From: Bryoerythrophyllum caledonicum
Taxonomy: Eukaryota; Streptophyta; Bryopsida; Pottiales; Pottiaceae
DNA length: 64,000 bases
Direction: 5' to 3'
Assembly: GCA_963971425.1 (NCBI GenBank)
Contig: OZ020515.1
Coordinates: 32,375,856 to 32,439,855 of the forward strand
In this document: piece after piece, positions 1-10,670 of the stretch
Position numbering within the stretch: the first letter of the stretch is position 1
How the letters are laid out: each line of letters opens with the position of its first letter
The notes under the pieces: model-generated
Told to the model about the DNA's origin: nothing
What the model saw: only the letters and a program-made list of their open reading frames with translations
The model's database searches: none
Made by a program: the position numbers and the translations under genes

Positions 1-993
1 GCTAAAGTTCTTGACGAACCGGCAATAGTAATTCGCCAAGCCAAGAAAAGCTCAAAGCCGTGATACATCGATTGCGGCTGGAATCTTTTGCAACGCATCC
101 ACCTTGGCCTGCTGCACGCCAAGATCCCCTGGAACAATCATATGTCCCAAATATGGCAACCGGTCGTGGAAGAACTTGCACTTGCCATGGTGCAAGTGCA
201 ATCTCCACTGTCGTTACTTCTCAAACACCGCCTGAAGATGCCTCACATGCTCCTGTGGGCTGCTACAAAAAATGATAACATCATCAATGTAGCATCGGGC
301 AAACGGTAAACCGGTCAACACCCGATCCATCACCCTCTGAAACTCAGCGGGTGCGTTCTTGAGGCCAAATGGAAGAAACTTCCAATGGTAGAGCTGATCT
401 CTCCCATCCAAAAAAACTCCCCAGAACGCGGTCTTCACCCGGTCGTCCTCTATCAATGGTAATTGGTGGTAACCAGACCGCAAATCCAAAGTACTAAATA
501 CTCTGGCGTGTCCCACCGCATCAAACAACTCCTCTGGCGTGGGCATGGGATACCGATCCGACTTGGTCTTACGATTGACCAGCCTATAATCTCCACACAT
601 CCGCTTCTCCGTCCAGTTGCCAAGGATGTCCTTCTTCGATGGCATCACCGTGGCACAAGCATACTCGCCGTTGGAGAGCTCAATCAAGCTGGCGGCCAAC
701 AACTCCTGACAACGAGTTTGAACCCCAACTTTCTCAGAGAGACTTAGCTTGTACGGTCGTTGAAAGATCGGGTGGTCGTCCTCCAATTGAATGTGAATCG
801 GTTTGCCTCTGTAGCCCTCCAAATCATGGAGACTAAAGGCAAAGCAACTACGATACGAACGTATAAACGCTCGTACCATTCGTGCCTCGGCACCGGTTAG
901 ATGTGGCCCCAAATCCAAAGGCCAATCATCAAACTCCGTGGTCTCCATCTCCACCGTAGAAGACTCACCGCGTACCGGCACGGCTGGTGATTG
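1..993 (-). pseudogene. Reverse transcriptase / start of RNase H region of the left gypsy copy
   Basis: The main open frame is 214-981 (255 codons). It carries RT signatures: MCGDYRLVNRKT, FSTLDLRSGYHQLP, FLPFGLKNAPAEFQRVMD and the catalytic box CYIDDVIIF (YIDD in place of the usual YMDD/YVDD). A TAA at 214-216 interrupts it; the right copy has the same stop at 19,233-19,235. The frame then continues with HHGKCKFFHDRLPYLGHMIVP and the RT/RNase H connection region, including LANYYCRFVKNF, to position 1. A further TGA at 52-54 is private to this copy; the right copy has CGA there. The region lies in the same frame as the methyltransferase upstream, separated from it by TAG codons at 1,078-1,080 and 994-996. 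Confidence 0.85.
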
Positions 994-1077
994 CTACTTG
1001 GTAGCAGAGAGGGCATTAATTCCCCCAGACCCCTCATTCACGGGATCTACAGAAAATCCGGTGTTGCGATGATAAAA

Positions 1078-2514
1078 CTAGGAAAAGATATCCCGAGCAT
1101 CCTCACGGCCAAAGTCCTCTGCCAAGGCTACAAAGACACGCTGAGCACGAAGCTCTTCAGCAGCATGCCTCTTCAAACAAAAAAGCAACTCTGCTTCCTC
1201 GATCTCTGTGAAATGTGGCACCGCTGCCCCCTGACCATCAGAGTCTACCCCCAACATGCGTGGATGGTCACTCGAACGGCGCTGAGCGGCGAAATAGAGG
1301 CCACATACCCAAACGAGGGTGTTGAGGTCAATGGCTTGACCCAACAAATAACGGCGCTGGCCCTCAGAATGATTCGGTGCGGCGGTGGTGCCTGTCAAAA
1401 AGCCCATCGCCCGCTCCCTCATATCGGCAGAAGGCTCCTCGTAAGTTTCGGAAGAAGAATCCCAAACCATGCCCGGACTACGTGTCCTGAAGGCAAAAGA
1501 GCCCGGATAGCACATCAAGGTGGGAAATGCCCCCTGAGTGAAACCAACGCGGTTGACCACCGCCAATGGTGGCTCATCATCCTTGGTAACCTCCGTGGAA
1601 ACACGGTGGTCGTCCAAAATGTCATCGACCTCGCGGCGCATGGGCCGTTGCACTTGAGGAAGTGCAGAAGTGAGCATCGTGAATGATGCCATGTTGGTCC
1701 AAATCCAACGTGGCCGATGGGCGTAAGATCCCAACGCCACGACATCAACAAACGTAGGGGGACCAAGAAGGTGATGGATGTACACCCCATCCTCACACAC
1801 CTTCGTCCGTGTATTTCCCAATCGGGGTACATTCTCAAAAATGTACCCCGGTCGTGTCGATTGGTGGGTAATCCACCACTGGACGAGCCTGAGCAAATCT
1901 GCAAAGAGACATGACCCTGGGTCATCCAAGCCATGTCCATTGTCTGCCCGTGAATGGCCTTGGCAAGGCCATCCGGCAATCACCAAGTCCACGTGACCTA
2001 ACCGGCGAAGATCATCCTCACTGATCAACGTCACATCACGTGGCAAGTGGCCAAAACACCCTCGAATCGCAGAAGGTGGTAACTGCTCTGGATACAACGC
2101 TAGAAGACGCTGAATGTGATGGTGAGCGGCACGGTTAGCTGCAAAGCCACTATCCACGTGGATATACCGTCGTACCTTGAGCCCGGCCTCTAAGACAGCC
2201 GCGAGCCCCGTACCGATATTGGCAAATAACTCCACAAGGGTAATACCCTCATCCGATGGTCGCCACTCAATAGTGCGAGCCAACAACGAAGTAGAAGAGT
2301 CCACTGAAAGCGGTGGAGCATCAAGAGCGTCTATAATCTCCCCACTCCGACGAGCTCTAATGGTGTCCCCCACGATGGAAGCGGATCCTTGCAATGACGG
2401 GCATGGATGGCCAATGGTAGGTGCTCGCAGAGATCCTCCACCCCAGACATAAATGCATATGTCTCCTCCAAAAGTGAAGAACCACACGGCAAGTCTGATG
2501 CCAGAGCACTGCAA
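1078..2514 (-). CDS. C5-cytosine DNA methyltransferase domain (DNMT3-like, not permuted), left copy
   Basis: Open frame of 478 codons. In ORF numbering I see motif I LVELFANIGTG at 93-103, motif IV with the catalytic Cys in GWPCQGHS (Cys184, codon 1,963-1,965), motif VI FENVP around 226-230, a motif VIII-like AHRPRW at 265-270, and a motif X-like QRRYLLGQAIDLNTL at 386-400. The order I-IV-VI-VIII-X is canonical, unlike the permuted plant DRM enzymes. The AHRPRWIW pattern recalls the HRARYFW of DNMT3, while PCQ recalls DNMT1 and bacterial enzymes. The first about 50 codons probably overlap the protease-linker frame, and the natural protein probably begins near TIRARRSGEI. It sits between protease and RT where host genes have no place, so it is carried by the element. 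All core motifs are open; activity is unknown. Confidence 0.88.
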   Translation of the reverse strand: MQCSGIRLAVWFFTFGGDICIYVWGGGSLRAPTIGHPCPSLQGSASIVGDTIRARRSGEIIDALDAPPLSVDSSTSLLARTIEWRPSDEGITLVELFANIGTGLAAVLEAGLKVRRYIHVDSGFAANRAAHHHIQRLLALYPEQLPPSAIRGCFGHLPRDVTLISEDDLRRLGHVDLVIAGWPCQGHSRADNGHGLDDPGSCLFADLLRLVQWWITHQSTRPGYIFENVPRLGNTRTKVCEDGVYIHHLLGPPTFVDVVALGSYAHRPRWIWTNMASFTMLTSALPQVQRPMRREVDDILDDHRVSTEVTKDDEPPLAVVNRVGFTQGAFPTLMCYPGSFAFRTRSPGMVWDSSSETYEEPSADMRERAMGFLTGTTAAPNHSEGQRRYLLGQAIDLNTLVWVCGLYFAAQRRSSDHPRMLGVDSDGQGAAVPHFTEIEEAELLFCLKRHAAEELRAQRVFVALAEDFGREDARDIFS

Positions 2515-2711
2515 CTAAACATAGCGTCTGTCGTCGAAGTGACCGCGCTAGCTGCAAAGACTACGGGGATGAGCTCCTTCCCGCCATCATCGGCAGACCA
2601 CCGTGGCCTAATCCAGGCCTCCTCGGTCTAGTTATCCACCCCAAATCCAAGTGGATATAGTGCCTACTGGCCCACCAAAATGTCGTAGTTGGTGGCGCCA
2701 GTCACCGCGCA

Positions 2712-4640
2712 CTAGAGAGATACGTGAGAGAATAAAGGACCATATCCCACGCCGAACATCAACTGCAACGGATGCCGGGTGTAGCCCATGGCCTTCTCCG
2801 TGCCCCCAACCGATGTAACAATCGTGAATGGGCAGGGCTCGAGGTCCGAAGCACCTAGACGCAAATCATGGGCTAGCTGCTTGCCAATCATCACTGGCTG
2901 AGCTCCGGAGTCCAACATAACACGAAGAGGATTAGCTTGAGTGGGGTTGCCGTCCGTATGACCAACCACCATGACTCCGTCATCGTTTACCAAACGTACC
3001 ACCCGTGGACGCACACTACGTCGCTCCCGTACTGACCGGGCTGCAACGTCAGACAAATAAACCACTCTAGAGATCAAGGACTGATCCCTGAAGGAGTGCT
3101 CCATAAGAGGGGATGTGGCATTGACCTCAAATGCGGAAATAGCCTCCGCCGCCAATTTGGCCCGCATTGCCACCAAATCCTCCTCGGTGGGTGGAGCTGT
3201 CACTTTCTGCGACATCTCCAATGATGGCATAGGCACCTTGCCCTCCAACATACTACCCGCCAAGTGGAATACACCGGATGGTTGAAAATCCGGTGTCAAA
3301 AAGTCTACACCGGCAAATACCGGCAACCGCAACACCTTGTACGCCAAGGAATGAGCGGCATCCATATGGGTAGAAGAAACTGGGGGTACGGTAGTCAAAG
3401 GGGGAGCGGCACCAATAGCAGCTGCATCCGCAATGCCAAACGACAGTGGTAGCCGTGACTGACCAATGTGGTCCGGTAATCCCACGTGACGTGGAGGACC
3501 ACTGGTACCCGGTACACCGGATGAAGGTGGCACTGCCTGAGCAGTGGTCTGAGCACAAGTGGCAACTGCAGCCACAACCTCCCTAGATGCACCATACAAA
3601 TAGGCATCCATGGTTGAGGACGAACTACGACTCTTCACCGGAGCCCATGCATTCACCACTTGTCCCAAAGAAGCATTCGCACTCAACTTCTTCTCCAACT
3701 CCGCCACATTGGCCTCCAAGTCCTTCTCCCGTGATGAACCTGGCCGCTTCTCCGGGTGGAGAACAAAACAGTTCTCATCGCTATGGCCGGACCTGCCACA
3801 GTGAGAACAAGTAACGAGTTTCTTCCTTTTGCCCGCAACTTTGTCACCAAACTTGGCCGCCTTGGTCTTGGGCTTCACCTTCCCCTTCTCTGCCTCTTTC
3901 TTCTTAGAAGTGTTTAGGTCCCCTTTGGTGTGATCGGGTTCTCTACAAGCCCAGCAATGCACAACCTCTTCAGGTTGTGCCTCCACCAAGCTACTCATTG
4001 CAGTAGCCAGCTTCTTGGGCTTAGGAGCGTCCATCAATGACGTGACCAAGTCTGTGGCCTTGGACACGCCCAACGCTCTATCAAATGCTTCCACCTCAGC
4101 AAACGCTTGAGCCAAACTAGCGTTGCCGTGATAATCAAAAAGAAGACGGGGGGTGATCAAGTCCACCATCCTCTTGTCCAACTTGGAGATAAAAATCTTC
4201 ACAAGTTGGCGCTCTGTGAAGACATCACCTGCCTCCACTGCCAACCACGCCAATCGGGTATACATGGTGCGCGGCGTGTCCTCCTTTTCACGGTGGAAAT
4301 CCTGGATGCGCTGCATCTGATCACACCAGAATCCCCTATACTCCACTTTCAAATGCGCCATAAACCGCGCCAAAGGGTCAAAGACTGGTGGTGGACCAAC
4401 GGCCAGCAATGCCGCCCGCGTGGCCTGGGCCAAACGCAATATGGCTCCCATGCCGGACGCCTCATCTACAAGGGCAATGCCCTTGTACCTCGAATCCGCG
4501 CTGGAGAAGCCTCCCTCCTCCTTGGGTTGATCGGTAAAGATCGGGACACGAGCAACAGAGCTCTCCTTGAGCGCAGTCACCAATTCCACCCGGTCGCACC
4601 AATAATCCTCAACCGGACGCAACTCCTCCGCATGCAGTAC
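2712..4640 (-). pseudogene. gag C-terminal part, nucleocapsid and aspartic protease, left copy
   Basis: Open frame 2,712-4,622 (636 codons). It has a retrotransposon gag domain (with FHREKEDTPRTMYTRL and MVDLITPRLLF), a degenerate first zinc knuckle (CWACREPDHTKGDLNTS, last Cys lost) and an intact second one (CSHCGRSGHSDENC, CX2CX4HX4C). A Pro/Ser-rich linker follows, then a retropepsin active site in RVMLDSGAQPVMIG (D-S-G). A private TGA at 4,641-4,643, TGG in the right copy, separates it from the gag N-terminus. At the 3' end three in-frame TAG codons (2,712-2,714, 2,664-2,666, 2,628-2,630) precede the methyltransferase; the right copy shares all three. Confidence 0.85.
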
Positions 4641-4643
4641 TGA

Positions 4644-5015
4644 TCACCTCCCATAGGTCTGGAGCGCCTCCAACTCCAAATGCTGGGGCAGAAACTCAAA
4701 AGCGTAGCAGCCGTTGAACGACGGTGAACGCTGACGCTTCTCCTTCATCCATGTCTGGAAACGGAGCTGCCAATCGGGTAGGGAGATGCCCCTAGCCCGA
4801 CCTGAGAAACGATCACGCACAACCTGGCGATGATCGTCCTTCCTGTTGTCAAACGTGCCCACACTCCAAAGTCAAAGCCTACGGTCGGTATCCAACACCG
4901 AAATAGGCTCAAAAGCTTCGTCGGTATCTGACCATGGCCTTAAGTCTGAAGCTGGTGCACTCTCCGGAGAATCTGGTGAGGGAGAACGGTAGTACCGACT
5001 GCTCGTACTCACCAT
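4644..5015 (-). pseudogene. gag N-terminus, left copy
   Basis: The likely authentic start is the ATG at 5,013-5,015, giving MVSTSSRYYRSPSPDSPE, because this frame aligns with the ATG at 14,379 of the right copy and runs in frame into MGTFDNRKDDHRQVV. A TGA lies just before the MGTF stretch. The right copy also has a TGA in this stretch, but two codons away, so the two lesions are independent. The later part (LPDWQLRFQTWMKEKRQR, YAFEFLPQHLELEALQTYGR) matches the right copy closely. Confidence 0.75.
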
Positions 5016-6499
5016 AAACAAAAATCCTCCAGGTAACTATCTACGGGTGCTATCTAAAGGGTAAGGGTACGGACGGACAACCTGCACCTGCAAAATCACC
5101 AAGCTATGTACTTTGCTGGTCATCACCTCCGGCTAACACACGTCCAACCACATCCTTCCACATAGAAAGGTCTTGGCGGTCATTACTCCGACTTCACCCC
5201 TACGGTACCCTATCACAAGCTAGCACAACAATAAATGGGGCCACCGGAAAACACCAGCAACAAGCCCGCAACACGGAGGACGTACCGCACAAGAATCTCG
5301 AAAGTCAAAACCGGATCCTCTCCCCCAATAACATGAAAGCAGGAAAATGAAGAGACAACGCTACTGGCACACGCCTGCAGTGGATGCCTCAAAGTCGCAA
5401 ACCCTGCAAATCAAAGAGAAACACTAAAAAGTGTTCTCCCCTAACGTCTAAAACTAAGGGAGTAGCGGAGATTGACCATGGTGTTAAAAAATCACTATCC
5501 CTCCAATGAAATCACATACATTGGTGGATAATCACGACAAATGCCAAACTAACGCTAAAGCCTAAAATTTGGTCAAATGGCGGAAACTCCAACTAAAAGC
5601 ATAAATGTCACTCACATCCGAGGAACAATGCCTTTGAAATCTACTCCCAAAGTTAAGCACTATTTTTTTTTTTTTTTTAAAGATCACAAAACATGTTTTC
5701 GGCCCTCACAAAATAACTAGCAAAATAATTTTTTTTGATAAACTATTCTTTTCTATAACACTAATCTTAGAATTCTTCCACGAACTCAAATCCGTGATCA
5801 GAATCTCAAAAATAACTTTTTTTCCAAAAGTTGAAAGTTTAGAGTTTGAGTCTAGGGATGTTCTGAAATTCGGCTCAAAAACTGACGCAATTGGGTACCT
5901 CGGCACGGGATATGGTACCTACGGTTTAGGAGCCCTACCGCATTTGAGTTGCTTTGGCTTATTCAAGCCCCTTGACCCCTGATCTCGAGCTTTGAGCTCG
6001 TGCCCGCACAATGAGTGCGCTGTCTACTCACGCCGCAAATCCGCCACGTCGTGTCGGGTCCCACTTGCCCGGATCCATCCCGTTAGAAGCCTAGCTGTCC
6101 CCTCTCGGAATATTCACTTCGACCAACGCACCCGTGCTCGTAGTCAGGTCGTGGTTACTCCCTCACGTCGCGATTGTCCTCTTGCCGGGTGTCAACCTAG
6201 CTGTCTCCTTCGATGACCCCTAGACTGTAGAACGCCCGTATCTCCACGCCTCCTCCCTTTACCACAGGTCGTACACTAGCAATGCCCTCAGTCCACTGGT
6301 CGGCGTCTAGCGGTCGGAAGAGGCGCCGAATTTTGCACACAGAGTTTAGGGACTGTCTTCCAAATCATAAAAATGAGACACTCAAATTGAAGGCACTAAT
6401 ATCTTGTAGCGTTGTCGTGTAGAGAGGAGTGCGCTTTGAGAATACGCGAGGTATCTGGCTGCGACTTCGTATAGTCTGCTACGGAGTTCTGTCAAATCT

Positions 6500-6546
6500 T
6501 GCGGTCTTCGGTCTTCAGTCTTCAGTCTTCAGTCTTCAGTCTTCAA
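6500..6546. repeat. Short tandem repeat (GTCTTCA-type, about 5 copies)
   Basis: Successive copies of GTCTTCAGTCTTC are visible, with the first unit reading GTCTTCG. It lies inside the nested DNA of the left gypsy leader. No coding potential. Confidence 0.8.
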
Positions 6547-7939
6547 ACTCCTCCCCGTTGGCCTATCCTGTGGTGGCTCTAAAGGATTAAGGGTAAAGGT
6601 GGGTGATAAGAAACCACGGCCTTGGACGGGTAAAACGGGATGGCCAGACCACAAGCTGAAACCGTCCGAAAGATTGGCTCCTAAAATTCAAACCCACGGT
6701 GACCAGCAAACGTGCCTCACTGGTGGGAACGACATAAACACGACCGTATGGGCAATTAATCCCACTTCGCCGCAACAGAGGTTTACAAGAACAGAATTGA
6801 AATACAACTAGCCTCCAAAGCTGGCTTGGAATCACAAAAATAGAAATCGGACCACAAGCCACAACACACTTGTCTCCATCTTCTCTTCTCTTCAAGGCTC
6901 AAGTCTTCAATTCTTCCATCCTTCAACTCCAAAGTCTTCAAGTGTTCAAAAACACTAAGAAACTCAAAAGAAGTGTTCAAAAACACAATGGAAAAGTTTC
7001 ACCAAGGCTGTAACTTTCAAACAAGTGACACAGATGACTCAAAACTTCAAATACTAAGTGTAATAGCTCTCTAGAAAGCTAATTCAGACAACTAACACTC
7101 CTCCAAATTTCAAGTCAATCTAAACTACTGTCTGAAAGTTATACGAGTTCAAAGTTCTGCCCCTCCAGATATTCAATCGCTCATAACTTCTTCTTCAAAA
7201 CTCCGAATCTCAATTGTAATAACTTTTTGAAGAGCTATGACCATGGTTCACGCATCTTCCAATTCTCAAACAATTCTAAACTATTTTCCAAAAGTTATGG
7301 ACAATCAAAGTTCTGCCTACCCCTATTCATTCAGATCTCTATAACTTCTTGCTCACAACTCCAAATCTCAATTGTAATATCTTTCTAGAAAGCTAAGATA
7401 GAGATGCACAGTCCTTCAAAATCTCAAATCAAATTGAGAACTACAAAAAAAGTTGTGGCTCCTCGAAACCTCTGCCCCTCAATGGATGGCCTCGGGTTTT
7501 CACAGAATTAAAACCTCAATAACTTTTGCTCTTTAACTCCGAATTCAAAATTTAAAACGAGTATGAAAAGTTCTTAAAACAAGGAACAAGATCACAAATT
7601 TTCAATTCCATATCATTCAAGCTCAACGAGTTACACACAGTCAAAGTTCTGCTCCAAATCCTTGCTCTCTCACCCGCACACACACACACACTCACTAAGG
7701 AATCTTCCCCCTAATCTTTTCCACCTCAAGTGGACGTGGGCACTCCAGCCCATGTCACCCTATCCAAAGTACCCCACAAGGTACTTCATAACTTTCTTAT
7801 CCTTTCCACTTTCAACCACATAAAATCCCCTAGTCTTTTATTTATGGGAAGACTAAAAACTTAGACCTTCCAACCAACAAGATAAGTAAAATAAAAAAAA
7901 AACTAAATAAATTTAAAAAAAACTTATCGTAAGATAGTT

Positions 7940-8260
7940 GATGGTACGGACGTATAAAGGTCTTGATTCGCACAACTTGATCGCCAAGTCGTGGATTTGG
8001 TTGGCTGGAAATGTCGTGGTCAGTGGCCGCCGCCGGTCCGGGTTCAAACCCGATCGAGTCCGTCGAGTGGTTAGGCGGCCCACGACTTGGCTCGCTAGTG
8101 AGGCAGGAAAAATACCAGTCAACCCGCTACCTACTCCCATGAGCAGTGACAAGAACGGTGTAGCATCTACATGCTAACACTTGCCGAAATCCTCAAACCG
8201 TGGTTCTCACCACGACAAACCTTTTTACCTCATCTAACCGCTAGCTGTAATCAAAACATA
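7940..8260 (+). mobile_element. tRNA-derived SINE-like block, left
   Basis: An A-box-like TGGATTTGGTTGG (7,992-8,004) and a B-box-like GGTTCAAACCC (8,041-8,051) are spaced as in a tRNA-type internal pol III promoter. The block shares GCCGGTCCGGGTTC at the B box and a downstream GAGC..GTGACAAGA segment with the block at 21,595-21,830. A free tRNA is unlikely because no cloverleaf is evident. SINE or tRNA-like tail of a composite is inference from the two boxes and the second copy. Confidence 0.5.
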
Positions 8261-8426
8261 TCCACACTGGTAATAATATCTACGTGATGGAAGAATTTCC
8301 ATCAGGACAGCGTCTTATACAGTTTTAGTGCTAATGTCACTTACTCCTTCTCTACTCTCTCTTTACACTTCCAAATACTTCCAAATTGCAAAAACAAGAA
8401 GAAAATAGTGAAAGAAATGGGGGTCT

Positions 8427-8795
8427 TTGTCAAGTGAATCACATGTGTTTTCCACAAGAAGTCAAGCGACACGCACTCCACAAGGGGAGAATCAACGAGT
8501 GCAACTAAAGTAGAGAATGTGGAGCTTTCACTAATGATAAACCATCACTTTACAAGCAAAGAACTCACTAATCACTCTCTAACATCACTCACAAAGCTTG
8601 ACTTGACAAAGACGTCAATTCAAGGACAAGTGCGGCGCTATACGCACACACGCGCAACCCTAAGTGGAAGAAAGTCATCCACAGATGAATGGGGTGCGCC
8701 GCCATATGTCCCTAAACACACGTAGATTAGTAACAAACTAATCTACGCTAAAACTACGATACGGAGAGGCCCTCGAGGCCACGTCTCGTGACAAA
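8427..8795 (-). repeat. 5' terminal repeat of the left gypsy copy
   Basis: On the minus strand it begins TGTCACGAGACG and matches 12,781-13,148 and 23,631-23,986 almost throughout, up to CACTTGACAAAGACC. It starts with TG as an LTR would. The match begins at the same nucleotide as in the right copy, so this is a real boundary. Whether it is a full LTR or an R-like segment is discussed in the findings. Confidence 0.8.
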
Positions 8796-9500
8796 AGGTA
8801 CGGTAGTCGGGAACCATATATACAAGCACGTCATAGAAAGATGCAAATAAAGCTTAACAAAATTTATACTTTTGGATATATACTATCTAAAACTTGTAGG
8901 AGGTGATTGGGATGGCTGAATAGAGCTCCGCGTTTTCTGGTGAGAGGAGGTAGGGACTTAGTCGTAGAACTTGGTTTACAAGCAACAAGTGGAGGCTGGA
9001 CCTTGTTGAGAGCCCTTGTACATCATAGATCTGAGACATTGGAGAGGTTGCAAGGCAGGATGTGTTGGAAAAAAAAAACAAACTCACAACTTTAGATCTG
9101 AAGTAGTAACGCTAGTAACGTGTGTAGAGATTAGATCTGAGAGACTTCTTACAACAGAGCTGAGGAACATTGTGTTGGCACATGGATCCAACCACTCACT
9201 CATCATCGGTGCAAGACCTACTTCAGATCTGAAGATTTGGATACCAGACCTACAACCTCGCTGAGAGTCCCTACATCTCCCCAATCCAGACTCTCAACCT
9301 ACGACATTGGAGAAACAACAAGCGCACAGTGGAGCCTAAGCGGTATCTGCACCCTCCATCAGGCTATCTCTAACTTTCACATTGCACATTTTTTCTTATA
9401 CACAACTTCTTCTTTCCTTTTAATTCTTGATATATGAAATTTTCCTTGCATTAGAATCTGGTATGCTACTAACGACACCCCCACCACTAGTAAATATTGT
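8796..9500. other. Spacer between the two gypsy copies, no gene seen
   Basis: No convincing coding region. Around 9,028-9,232 the motif AGATCTGA recurs four times (near 9,028, 9,093, 9,133 and 9,226), which gives a weak dispersed repeat. I see nothing else supportable. Confidence 0.4.
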
Positions 9501-9527
9501 TACAGCCCCAACAGACATGGGCATCTA

Positions 9528-9830
9528 ATGCTCCGGAGCTGGATCCAAGGAGAAACACCAGAGCTAGAGTTCAACGTACACAATACAAGTGACTACAGCC
9601 GCACAGCCGTCGAAACAAGAGACTCACAAGGAAAAGCACCGGATCTGGAGCTCCACAAAGACAACATCGAAGTAGTTTACAATCGTACAACCATCGAAAT
9701 CGAAGACTTCTATGAAGAAGCACCGGATCTGCAGTTCGACATCGACACAGACGACTTCGCTGCAGACTGCAGCCGCACAACCATCGGAACAGAAGATTTT
9801 CGACTGATCCACTTTAGCACGTCAAAATGA
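9528..9830 (+). CDS. Short ORF with internal acidic repeats; possible exon, function unknown
   Basis: A 100-codon frame contains 2.5 copies of a 28-30 residue unit of the type YNRTTIEIEDFYEEAPDLQF. The other units carry SRTAVETRDS and SRTTIGTEDF. I do not recognise the product. Downstream text shows several plausible GT..AG intron borders (for example 10,073-10,131 and 10,671-10,781), so 9.5-12.7 kb may hold a multi-exon gene or a decayed element on the plus strand. Low confidence that it is expressed. Confidence 0.25.
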   Translation: MLRSWIQGETPELEFNVHNTSDYSRTAVETRDSQGKAPDLELHKDNIEVVYNRTTIEIEDFYEEAPDLQFDIDTDDFAADCSRTTIGTEDFRLIHFSTSK

Positions 9831-10571
9831 TCGCAACGACAAACTTTGGCAGTCACCAGACAACGACACCAGACTGCGCATGGATGGCGGAAGCACTGCT
9901 GACAACATTCACAACATACAAGCAAACATCATCAACACAGATCAATTGCAGTAAGCTCGAGGGCAACCCGACAATAGCTCAAAAGAAAGCCTCAACACCA
10001 AGGGCATCAGCACCGAATGACCTCCCATACTCCAAACCTTCATCAAGCAAACAAGAGGTATGCAATCCACCAGGTACGTTTCCTCACCTCTCTGTCCATT
10101 TCGTTGTTTCTCTCATCACTTTTGTGCAACAGAAGATCGAACGACAACCGACCTAGCTGAAATCCAAGATTTCACAAAGCCCAACATTGCTGCATCGACA
10201 TCATCAACGAACACAGACCAAAAAAGGAGCGACTGCTGCTACGAAACCCTAGCCGCCTCAACCACAAGAACAACAAAATCAGGCTTCAAACGGCTCCAGA
10301 ACCTAGGGCAGAACATTGCAACCTTCAATCTCAAATCGAGTGGCCATACGGACACCTGAGAGGATCCAACCCTAACCTCCAGCAAACCTCACAACAAAGT
10401 CCTTCATCGACGACAACAATGAAATCCGTCGAAAGCAGATCAACAAGGTATAAGAAACACCCTCGCTCTCCACTTAATCCATCTGGTTGTGTTCAATTAA
10501 GTAGACAGACATTACACATTGCCTCTACTTGGAGCGGAGACCACACTGGAAGTCGTGAGGGACGTTGTCAA

Positions 10572-10670
10572 GGAGACCTGGAGGACCTTCAGCCGAATCA
10601 TCAAGGAGACTCGGAGGACCTTCAGCCGAACCGTCCGGGAGACTCGGAGGAACTCAAGCCAAGTCGCGCT
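10572..10670 (+). repeat. Three tandem 33-bp units encoding an 11-residue repeat
   Basis: Units begin near 10,572, 10,605 and 10,638. Inside the ORF 10,419-10,850 they translate as GDLEDLQPNHQ, GDSEDLQPNRP and GDSEELKPSRA. The multiple-of-three period and conservative changes would fit a coding repeat, but the host ORF (143 codons) is not recognisable. Confidence 0.6.

Larger units (their letters stand above)
5950..8340. mobile_element. Nested insertion(s) in the leader of the left gypsy copy
   Basis: The right copy has only about 590 bp between its terminal repeat and the conserved gag leader, whereas this copy has about 2.8 kb. The extra DNA contains a GTCTTCA tandem repeat (about 6,500-6,546), AT-rich text with periodic motifs of the type ATAGCTCTCTAGAAAGCTA (7,063, about 7,219, about 7,377) and a tRNA-like block (7,940-8,260). 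A composite with the same two-part layout lies in the right copy at 20,304-21,895. I found no certain target-site duplication, so the borders are approximate. Confidence 0.5.
1..8795 (-). mobile_element. Ty3/gypsy retrotransposon with DNA methyltransferase, left copy (3' part outside window)
   Basis: Read on the minus strand from 8,795 the order is: 369-bp terminal repeat, leader, gag with zinc knuckles, aspartic protease, C5-cytosine methyltransferase, reverse transcriptase and the start of RNase H, where the window ends. The gag leader (about 4,870-5,655) and all coding parts align with the plus-strand copy at 12,781-24,090. Between about 5,950 and 8,340 the leader has extra DNA absent from the right copy and treated as a nested insertion. 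The protease-to-RT order before integrase is that of Ty3/gypsy. Several stop codons show that this copy is not autonomous. The 3' end and its LTR cannot be seen. Confidence 0.9.

Noticed and set aside
1078-2514. Bacterial or phage restriction-modification methyltransferase, that is contamination
   Set aside because: It lies between gypsy protease and RT in two copies, with shared flanks and plant-type transposons around.
7992-8060. Functional tRNA gene
   Set aside because: A and B boxes are present but no acceptor or anticodon stems can be formed convincingly; SINE-like is the better reading.
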